Shown: positions 5,592 through 10,440 of the stretch, piece by piece
Numbering within the stretch: position 1 is the stretch's first letter
How the letters are laid out: the number at the start of each line of letters is the position of its first letter
Assembly (NCBI GenBank): GCA_019234175.1
Contig: JAFALP010000253.1
Span: 1 to 10,440, forward strand
From: Actinomycetota bacterium
GTDB lineage: Bacteria > Actinomycetota > Thermoleophilia > Gaiellales > Gaiellaceae
Reading direction: 5' to 3'
Length of the DNA stretch: 10,440 bases
The notes under the pieces: generated by a model
Databases searched by the model: none
The model's input: the letters and a program-made list of their open reading frames with translations, nothing else
Told to the model about the DNA's origin: nothing
Translations under genes and position numbers: made by a program

Positions 5592-6632
5592 TTGCCTGGA
5601 TTCGATCTGGGGGAGCTCGGCTGGTGTGCCGAGCTCGCCGACAACCTGGAGCAAGGCCTCGAGCCCGGCCGCGTCGTGGCCGTGCACCGAGGCGCATTCG
5701 ACGTGGCGACGCCGCACGGGTCCGTGCGTGCGCGGTTGCCCGGCCGGCTCGTGCGCGACGGGGTCGACGTCGCCGTCGGGGATTGGGTCGGCCTCGCCGG
5801 CGCGTTGGTGCGGGCCGTCCTTCCGCGGAAGAGCGCGATCGTGCGCAAGAGCGCCGGACTGACGTCGGAGGCGCAGACGCTGGCGGCGAACGTCGACGTC
5901 GCGTTCGTCGTGACGTCGCTCGGACCGGATCTCGAGCCTCGGCGCGTGGAGCGGTATCTCGTGACCATCTGGGAGAGCGGCGCGGTGCCGGAGATCGTGC
6001 TGACGAAGGCCGACCGGATGGAGGACCCGTGGCCGCTCGTCGCCGAGGTTGAAGCGGTGGCGATGGGCGTGCCGGTGCACGTGGTGTCGGCCGTGACCGG
6101 GCAGGGATGCGAAGCGTTGCGCGCGCGATTGGGGCCGGGCGCGACGGCCGTCGTGCTGGGGTCGAGCGGCGTCGGCAAGTCGACGCTCGTGAATCGCTGG
6201 GCCGGCCGTGAGGCGATGGCGACGAAGGAGACGCGGGCCGACGACGACGAAGGCCGGCATACGACGACGCACCGCGAGCTCGTCGTCCTTCCGGGCGGCG
6301 GGGTCGTCATCGACACGCCGGGGTTGCGCGAGCTGCAGCTCTGGGATGTCGGCAGCGCGGCGCTGGACGAGGCGTTCGCCGACGTCGAAGAGCTGGCCGC
6401 TCGGTGTCGATTCAACGACTGCACGCACACCCGGGAACCTCGTTGCGCGGTGCTCGCCGCGGTCGAGTCGGGAGAGCTTCCCCGCGAGCGCCTGGACAGC
6501 TGGCGGAAGCTCCAGCGGGAGCTGCGAGCGATTGCGATGCGTCACGACGTCAGGCTCCGCAAGGAAGAGGGGCGAAAGTGGTACCTCGCCGCGCGAGAGG
6601 GACGTGCGCGGGCGAAGGCGAAACAGCGATGA
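5592..6632 (+). CDS. rsgA: Ribosome small-subunit-dependent GTPase RsgA
   Basis: 346-residue circularly permuted GTPase that aids late 30S maturation; GTP hydrolysis is stimulated by the small subunit. The N-terminal OB-fold spans about 22-85. G motifs occur in the permuted order: G4 TKAD (138-141), G5 SAVTG (166-170), G1 GSSGVGKST (190-198), G2 GRHTTT (221-226), G3 DTPG (241-244). The C-terminal zinc knuckle has C272, C277, H279 and C285 (C-x4-C-x-H-x5-C), all present. The TTG start is supported by AAGGAG 7 nt upstream and by the family-typical opening DLGELGW. A lysine/arginine-rich tail ends the protein. It is preceded by a leader ORF and a stem covering its Shine-Dalgarno, so translational control is likely. 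The downstream GNAT remnant begins at its stop codon; no cotranscribed intact partner is visible. Confidence 0.96.
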   Translation: MPGFDLGELGWCAELADNLEQGLEPGRVVAVHRGAFDVATPHGSVRARLPGRLVRDGVDVAVGDWVGLAGALVRAVLPRKSAIVRKSAGLTSEAQTLAANVDVAFVVTSLGPDLEPRRVERYLVTIWESGAVPEIVLTKADRMEDPWPLVAEVEAVAMGVPVHVVSAVTGQGCEALRARLGPGATAVVLGSSGVGKSTLVNRWAGREAMATKETRADDDEGRHTTTHRELVVLPGGGVVIDTPGLRELQLWDVGSAALDEAFADVEELAARCRFNDCTHTREPRCAVLAAVESGELPRERLDSWRKLQRELRAIAMRHDVRLRKEEGRKWYLAAREGRARAKAKQR

Positions 6633-6835
6633 GCGAGCTCACCTCGGTCGGCGTTTCGCGGGCGGTTCCGCCGACGCGGCATCGCGGAAGCGATCACGGC
6701 GGAGCTGGCGACGTGCATGCGCAGCCGGGGCGTCGGGCTCGTCTACCTGACGGCGGCAGGCGAACCGGAGGCGGCATCTACGCGCGGGCCGGCTTCGAGC
6801 ACATTGGAGATTCGCTGTACACGAGCCGCCGATGA
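6633..6835 (+). pseudogene. Truncated, frameshifted GNAT acetyltransferase remnant
   Basis: Directly after the rsgA stop, the frame of rsgA continues without a start as FRRRGIAEAITAELA, then GVGLVYLTAAGEPEA, matching the acetyl-CoA-binding motif A region (R-R-x-G-I-A-x-A-I) and following strand of GNAT enzymes. At about 6770-6775 the homology jumps by minus one base into another frame as IYARAGFEHIGDSLYTSR, the standard GNAT C-terminal (Y-x-R-x-GF-x-x-I-G-D). One base is therefore missing relative to an intact gene. The N-terminal half is absent. An ATG at 6629 (ATGA overlap with rsgA) opens a 68-codon frame covering the tail, but its first 48 residues look non-coding. Likely a decayed gene; a sequencing indel could explain the shift but not the missing front half. 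Confidence 0.7.
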
Positions 6836-6856
6836 TCGTTCTCGCGGCCGGGCTAG

Positions 6857-6924
6857 CGCAAGCACTCGGGGACACTCCCCGTCACGAGGTCGCAAGCACT
6901 CGGGGACACTCCCCGTCACGAGGT
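6857..6924 (+). repeat. Two perfect head-to-tail 34-bp REP-like units
   Basis: 6857-6890 and 6891-6924 are identical and abut with no spacer. Each contains the hairpin CGGGGA-CAC-TCCCCG (6867-6881 and 6901-6915), followed by GTCACGAGGT. A 22-bp portion recurs in inverted orientation at 7505-7526. They fill most of the 130-bp gap between the GNAT remnant and the transposase. Absence of spacers rules out a CRISPR array. Confidence 0.85.
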
Positions 6925-6965
6925 TGCGACACATACGTTCGATATGCGCGCGGATGCTATGCCCC

Positions 6966-7511
6966 ATGGCGAGACAACCGCGGGGGCCGATCCCCGAAGG
7001 CACATACCACATCACGATGCGAAGCACCGGTCCCATAGCGATGTTCGCCGACAACGTCGATCGGGCTCATTTCTGTCGGCGGCTGGCGAGCGTGATTGCT
7101 GATGCCAGGTGGCAGTGCCGAGCGTTCTGTCTCATGACGACGCACTATCACCTGTTGATGGACGTTCCGGCCAACACCCTCCAGCCCGGGATGCAACGGT
7201 TGAACGGCCCGTACGCTCAAGGCTTCAACCGGCGACATGGCCGCTCCGGCCATCTTCGCGGCGATCGCTATGCAGCCGCGCCTGTCGAGTCGGTTGGGCA
7301 CATGCTTCGCGCATTTCGATACATCGCCAGGAATCCGGTCGAGGCCGGTCTTTGCTCGAGCCCGGTCGACTGGCTGTGGAGCAGCTATCGCGGAGCTGCG
7401 GGCCTCGACGGGGCGTTCGCATTCGTCAACGACGCGTCCCTGCGGGAGTACTTCGGCGGCGACTCCGCGGAGTCGTTACGAGTGTTGCGCGGCTTCGTCG
7501 AGGACTCGTGA
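6966..7511 (+). CDS. REP-associated tyrosine transposase (RAYT, Y1/IS200-like)
   Basis: 181-residue single-strand DNA nuclease of the HUH/Y1 family, which cuts and rejoins REP hairpin DNA. Visible are the typical start PRGPIPEGTYHITMR (5-19), the metal-binding HYH motif in TTHYHLLMDVP (58-68), GHLRGDRY (95-102), and the catalytic-tyrosine block FRYIARNPVEAGLC (117-130), with Y119 the likely nucleophile, followed by WLWSSYRG (136-143). Length suits a single-domain RAYT. ATG 6966 gives the family start; ATG 6954 in frame would add four residues. No good Shine-Dalgarno is seen, which fits low expression. The stop TGA (7509-7511) lies inside the inverted REP copy. No TnpB or accessory gene accompanies it. 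All catalytic residues are present, so it may be active. Confidence 0.9.
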   Translation: MARQPRGPIPEGTYHITMRSTGPIAMFADNVDRAHFCRRLASVIADARWQCRAFCLMTTHYHLLMDVPANTLQPGMQRLNGPYAQGFNRRHGRSGHLRGDRYAAAPVESVGHMLRAFRYIARNPVEAGLCSSPVDWLWSSYRGAAGLDGAFAFVNDASLREYFGGDSAESLRVLRGFVEDS

Positions 7512-7549
7512 CGGGGAGTGTCCCCGGAGGTGCTAGGCCGTCACGAGGT
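7505..7549. repeat. Inverted REP-like unit at the convergent RAYT/oppF ends
   Basis: 7505-7526 is a 22-bp perfect reverse complement of the upstream REP units (6867-6888) and carries the same hairpin, CGGGGA-GTG-TCCCCG (7512-7526). CCGTCACGAGGT (7538-7549) repeats the tail of those units in direct orientation, so CTCGTGACGG (7505-7514) and CCGTCACGAG (7538-7547) form a 10-bp inverted repeat around the hairpin. Both convergent genes stop within it. It may act as a bidirectional transcription-ending or mRNA-protecting structure; no U-tract is present. Confidence 0.7.
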
Positions 7550-8594
7550 CGAGGGGCTTCACGATCTCGGCGAAGTGGCACGCGGAGGGATGGCCCTGCC
7601 CGCGGTCGACGAGAGCCGGCTCTTCCTCGGCGCAGATCGGCTGCGCCTTCCAGCACCGGGTGCGGAAGTGACATCCCGACGGCGGATTTGCCGGGCTCGG
7701 GACGTCGCCCTCGAGCACGATCCGCTTCCGCCGGCCGCGCTGCGACGGTTCCTCGATCGGCACCGCCGACAGCAGCGCCTGCGTGTACGGATGCGCCGGC
7801 TCCGTATAGATCTGGTGCTTGTCGCCGATCTCCACGATCTTGCCGAGATACATCACGGCGACGCGGTCGGACACGTGGCGAACCACCGACAGGTCGTGCG
7901 CGACGAAGATGTACGTCAGTCCGAAGTCGCGCTGCAGCGACTCGAGCAGGTTGACCACCTGCGCGCGGATCGACACATCCAGCGCCGACACCGGCTCGTC
8001 CAGGATGATCATCTGCGGGTTCAGCGCGAGGGCCCGCGCGACACCGATGCGCTGCCGCTGGCCGCCGGAGAACTCGTGCGGGAACCGGTTCGCGTGCTCC
8101 GGCGAAAGACCCACTGTGCGGAGCAGCTCGTCCACCCGCTGCCCGCCGCGCTCGCCGCCGTATGCGCCGTGGATGCGCAGCGGCTCGCCGATGATGTCGC
8201 GCACGGTCATGCGCGGGTTCAACGACGCGTACGGATCCTGGAACACGATCTGCATCTCGCGCCGCACCTCGCGCATCTCGCGCCGGTTGAACGACGTGAT
8301 GTCGCGGCCGTTGAAGACGATCTTCCCCGACGTCGGCTCGACGAGCTTGATGATCGTCCGAGAAAGGGTCGTCTTGCCGCATCCCGACTCACCGACGAGG
8401 CCGACGGTCTCCCCCGCGTTGATGGAGAGGTCCACGCCGCTGACCGCATGGATGTGCCCGACCGTGCGCTTCAGGATCCCGGCGCGGATCGGGAAGTTCT
8501 TCACGAGGTTCTCGATGCGCAGGATCTCCTGGCCGCGACCGGCGCGCTGATGGATCTGCTCGTCCTCGACGACCGGCGCCTCTGGCGTGCTCAC
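7533..8594 (-). CDS. oppF: Oligopeptide/dipeptide ABC importer ATP-binding subunit OppF/DppF
   Basis: 353-residue cytoplasmic ATPase powering uptake of peptides or similar solutes together with OppD. Motifs: Walker [10 protein letters not shown] (68-76), Q-loop Q119, signature SGGQRQR (176-182), Walker B MIILDE (195-200), H-loop H233. The C-terminal peptide-transporter extension has HPYTQALL (268-275) and four cysteines, C308, C314, C321 and C339, in the spacing linked to an iron-sulfur cluster in related transporters. Start GTG 8594 is chosen because it gives GTGA overlap with the oppD stop, normal length and a typical N-terminus; the frame remains open upstream inside oppD. The last codons (DLVTA) coincide with REP-like sequence. 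Opp versus Dpp or another substrate in this family cannot be decided. Confidence 0.94.
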   Translation of the reverse strand: MSTPEAPVVEDEQIHQRAGRGQEILRIENLVKNFPIRAGILKRTVGHIHAVSGVDLSINAGETVGLVGESGCGKTTLSRTIIKLVEPTSGKIVFNGRDITSFNRREMREVRREMQIVFQDPYASLNPRMTVRDIIGEPLRIHGAYGGERGGQRVDELLRTVGLSPEHANRFPHEFSGGQRQRIGVARALALNPQMIILDEPVSALDVSIRAQVVNLLESLQRDFGLTYIFVAHDLSVVRHVSDRVAVMYLGKIVEIGDKHQIYTEPAHPYTQALLSAVPIEEPSQRGRRKRIVLEGDVPSPANPPSGCHFRTRCWKAQPICAEEEPALVDRGQGHPSACHFAEIVKPLDLVTA

Positions 8595-9619
8595 GCGCTC
8601 ACCGTAGCGTCGGAGAACTTCGACTGGTGCCCGACCAGCTCCTCGGAGAAGTGGCATGCCGCCAGGTGCTCCGGCGACCCGGCCTCCCGCAGCGGCGGGT
8701 TCTCCTCGCGGCAGCGCACTCGGCCCTGCGTGAGGAAGCAGCGCGGGTGGAACGCGCAGCCGGACGGCCGGTTGATGAGCGACGGCGGCGAGCCGGGAAT
8801 CGGTCGCAGCCACTCCTCGTCCTCGGTGAGCTTGGGGAGGCTGTCGAGGAGCCCGATCGTGTACGGATGCCGCGGCGAGCTGTAGATCGTGTTCACGTCG
8901 CCGGACTCGACGATGCGTCCCGCGTACATGACGAGCACGCGGTCGCACATCTCCGCGACGACGCCGAGGTCGTGCGTAATGAGGATCGTCGCTGCCGACG
9001 TCTCCGCCTGCACCGTCTTCAGCACCTCGAGCACCTGCGCCTGGATCGTCACGTCGAGGGCGGTCGTCGGCTCGTCGGCGATGAGCAGCGACGGCGAGTT
9101 GGCGATCGACATCGCGATCATCGCGCGCTGGCGCATGCCGCCCGAGAACTCGTGCGGGTATTGGTCGGCGCGCGTCTCTGCGTTGGGGATGCCGACGAGC
9201 TTGAGAAGGTCGATGACGCGCTTCCGCAGCGTCTCCTTCTGCTCCTTCGGATGATGCGTCTCGATCATCTCGCCGAGCTGGTCGCCCACCGTGAGCACGG
9301 GGTTGAGCGACGTCATCGGGTCCTGGAAGATCATCGCCACTTCCTCGCCGCGGAACCGGCGCATCTCCTTCGGCTTCAGCTTCAGCAGGTCCTTGCCCTC
9401 GAACATCGCCGTGCCGCTCGTGATCCGCCCCGGCGGCTGCGGGATCAACCCGAGGAGCGCCATGGAGCTGACGCTCTTGCCCGACCCGGACTCACCCACG
9501 ATCCCGAGCGTCTCGCCCGGGAACACGTCGTACGACACGCCGTCGACGGCGTGCACGATCCCATCCTCGGTTCGGAACTCGACCACGAGGTCGCGGATGG
9601 ACAGCAGCGGATCGGCCAT
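8591..9619 (-). CDS. oppD: Oligopeptide/dipeptide ABC importer ATP-binding subunit OppD/DppD
   Basis: 342-residue ATPase partner of OppF. Motifs: Walker A GESGSGKS (42-49), Q-loop Q99 in [11 protein letters not shown], signature SGGMRQR (159-165; the GM variant typical of OppD-type subunits), Walker B LLIADE (178-183), H-loop H216. The C-terminal extension has HPYTIGLL (251-258) and cysteines C288, C294, C303 and C322, matching the cluster-binding pattern of the family. ATG 9619 overlaps the oppC stop as TAATG, and the end overlaps oppF by 4 nt, so the three genes are translated as a coupled set. The frame extends upstream to 9736 but that stretch is arginine-rich shadow of oppC. All ATPase residues are intact. 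Confidence 0.95.
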   Translation of the reverse strand: MADPLLSIRDLVVEFRTEDGIVHAVDGVSYDVFPGETLGIVGESGSGKSVSSMALLGLIPQPPGRITSGTAMFEGKDLLKLKPKEMRRFRGEEVAMIFQDPMTSLNPVLTVGDQLGEMIETHHPKEQKETLRKRVIDLLKLVGIPNAETRADQYPHEFSGGMRQRAMIAMSIANSPSLLIADEPTTALDVTIQAQVLEVLKTVQAETSAATILITHDLGVVAEMCDRVLVMYAGRIVESGDVNTIYSSPRHPYTIGLLDSLPKLTEDEEWLRPIPGSPPSLINRPSGCAFHPRCFLTQGRVRCREENPPLREAGSPEHLAACHFSEELVGHQSKFSDATVSA

Positions 9620-10440
9620 TACGCCCGGACTCGGCGCTGCTGCGGGTCGAGCGCGTCGCGCAGACCGTCGCCGACGAAGTTGATGCAGACGACGATGAGC
9701 ACGATCGTCAGGCCCGGGAAGACGGTCAGCCACCACTGCTGCGGGTTCGTCTGCCCCTCGCTCGTGAGCTCGCCGAGCGACGGCGTCGGCGGCTTGATGC
9801 CGAAGCCGAGGAAGGAGGCCGCGGCCTCGATCAGGATCGCGGTGGCGACGGCGAGCGTGCCGTTCACGATCACGGGGCCGAGCGTGTTCGGAAGCATGTG
9901 CCGAAGCATGATGCGTACGTCGCCGGCTCCGGCCGCCTTCGCCGCCTCGACGTACTCCTTCTCACGCAGCGAGAGGAAGACGCCGCGAATGACGCGAGCG
10001 ATGCCCGTCCACAAAAGCGCCGCGAGGATGTACGAGAACCGCCACTGGTTGCCCTGGCCGAGGAGCGCGGACGCCGTCAGCAGGATGGCGAGGAAGGGCA
10101 GCGTCAGGAACAGGTCGGTGATGCGCATGAGGATGTTGTCGACCCAGCCGCCGTAGTAGCCGGCGACGGCGCCGATGACGAGGCCGAGGACGGACGAGAC
10201 GACGGCGACGAACACGCCGACTTCGAGCGAGGTGCGAATGCCCCACACCACGCGGCTGAAGTAGTCGCGCCCGATCTCGTCCGTCCCGAAGAAGTGCTTG
10301 TGCGCGAGCGTCGGCCCCGTGAGGAGATGGTTGAGATCGTCGATCGTCGGGCTGTACGGCGCCACCCAGTTGGCGAAGATGCCGGCGCCGAAGATGATGA
10401 TGAGCCCGGCGAGCCCGACGAGCGCCAGCTTGTGCCGGAA
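9619..10440 (-). CDS. oppC: Peptide ABC importer permease OppC/DppC (5' end beyond window)
   Basis: Inner-membrane permease forming the translocation pore with OppB. 273 residues are visible and the frame is open to the window edge, so the start lies to the right. The first visible segment, FRHKLALVGLAGLIIIFGAGIF, is the N-terminal OppC anchor helix, followed by WVAPYSP and HFFGTDEIGRDYFSRVVWGIRTSL, the hallmark GTD-x-x-GRD block of OppC/DppC. About five further membrane helices follow. The cytoplasmic EAA loop, YVEAAKAAGAGDVRIMLRHMLPN, which docks onto the ATPases, is present. A GTG at 10363-10365 could look like a start but lies after the anchor helix and is not the real one. The stop overlaps the oppD start (TAATG). 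oppB and a solute-binding protein gene are expected upstream, off the window. Confidence 0.94.
   Translation of the reverse strand, partial: FRHKLALVGLAGLIIIFGAGIFANWVAPYSPTIDDLNHLLTGPTLAHKHFFGTDEIGRDYFSRVVWGIRTSLEVGVFVAVVSSVLGLVIGAVAGYYGGWVDNILMRITDLFLTLPFLAILLTASALLGQGNQWRFSYILAALLWTGIARVIRGVFLSLREKEYVEAAKAAGAGDVRIMLRHMLPNTLGPVIVNGTLAVATAILIEAAASFLGFGIKPPTPSLGELTSEGQTNPQQWWLTVFPGLTIVLIVVCINFVGDGLRDALDPQQRRVRA

Larger units (their letters stand above)
6857..7549 (+). mobile_element. RAYT with flanking REP-like palindromes
   Basis: The unit consists of two direct 34-bp REP-like repeats (6857-6924), a single-domain Y1 transposase gene (6966-7511) and an inverted REP-like copy (7505-7526) with an extra arm at 7538-7549. 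RAYTs are domesticated IS200/IS605-related nucleases thought to have spread REP sequences. Inverted flanking copies of one palindrome around the gene are the usual RAYT arrangement. Outer boundaries are approximate. Confidence 0.7.

Noticed and set aside
5448..6545. 365-codon minus-strand open frame opposite rsgA
   Set aside because: Arg/His/Pro-rich shadow; rsgA on the plus strand has every G motif and the zinc knuckle.
6629..6835. 68-codon ORF with ATGA overlap to the rsgA stop as a genuine small gene
   Set aside because: Only its last 20 or so residues resemble a protein (GNAT tail); the upstream GNAT homology lies in another frame, so a frameshifted remnant explains it better.
6857..6924. 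Possible CRISPR array
   Set aside because: The two 34-bp repeats abut with no spacer and match the RAYT-flanking palindrome; no cas gene is present.
7518..10156. Long plus-strand open frames (7518-8885 and 8627-10156) opposite the opp genes
   Set aside because: Compositionally biased complements of ABC ATPase and permease genes with complete motifs.
1..10440. A novel defence, toxin-antitoxin or secondary-metabolite system
   Set aside because: Every long stretch is accounted for by recognisable metabolic, ribosome-assembly, transport or RAYT genes; no nuclease/helicase partners, toxin-sized gene pairs or biosynthetic enzymes were seen.

Overview
The window is G+C-rich, densely packed bacterial DNA with overlapping start and stop codons and GTG/TTG starts. 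The codon and residue style, a deazaflavin/FMN-type PPOX protein and the amine-oxidase N-terminus suggest a high-GC Actinomycetota, possibly the Thermoleophilia/Gaiellales side. That placement is inference; no rRNA or marker gene is present to fix it.

Left third (1-5066): a divergent amine or amino-acid utilisation locus. On the minus strand an Lrp/AsnC-type regulator, a class III PLP aminotransferase and an APC-family permease (running off the left edge) overlap end to end and look like one transcription unit. Divergent from the regulator, across an 88-bp gap holding a 10-bp perfect inverted repeat, is a flavin amine oxidase with a Tat-like N-terminus. The likely logic is import by the permease, deamination by the transaminase and/or oxidase, and control by the regulator. 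The substrate cannot be read from the sequence.

Middle (5063-6835): a small PPOX-class split-barrel protein converges on the oxidase gene, sharing a CTAG stop tetranucleotide with it. A strong hairpin lies just past the oxidase stop. Divergent from the PPOX gene is rsgA (circularly permuted ribosome-assembly GTPase), preceded by a 13-codon leader ORF with a perfect Shine-Dalgarno and by an 8-bp stem that would hide the rsgA ribosome-binding site. This looks like a translational-attenuation leader and is the most interesting regulatory structure in the window. Immediately after rsgA is a truncated, frameshifted remnant of a GNAT acetyltransferase.

Mobile patch (6857-7549): two perfect head-to-tail 34-bp REP-like units, a REP-associated tyrosine transposase (RAYT, Y1/HUH family), and an inverted REP unit that contains the RAYT stop codon and reaches into the last codons of the convergent ABC gene.

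Right third (7533-10440, minus strand): the oppC-oppD-oppF end of a peptide/nickel-type ABC importer operon, tightly coupled by 1-4 nt overlaps. The oppC start, and presumably oppB and the solute-binding protein, lie beyond the right edge. I saw no tRNA, rRNA, CRISPR array, prophage or recognisable defence system.
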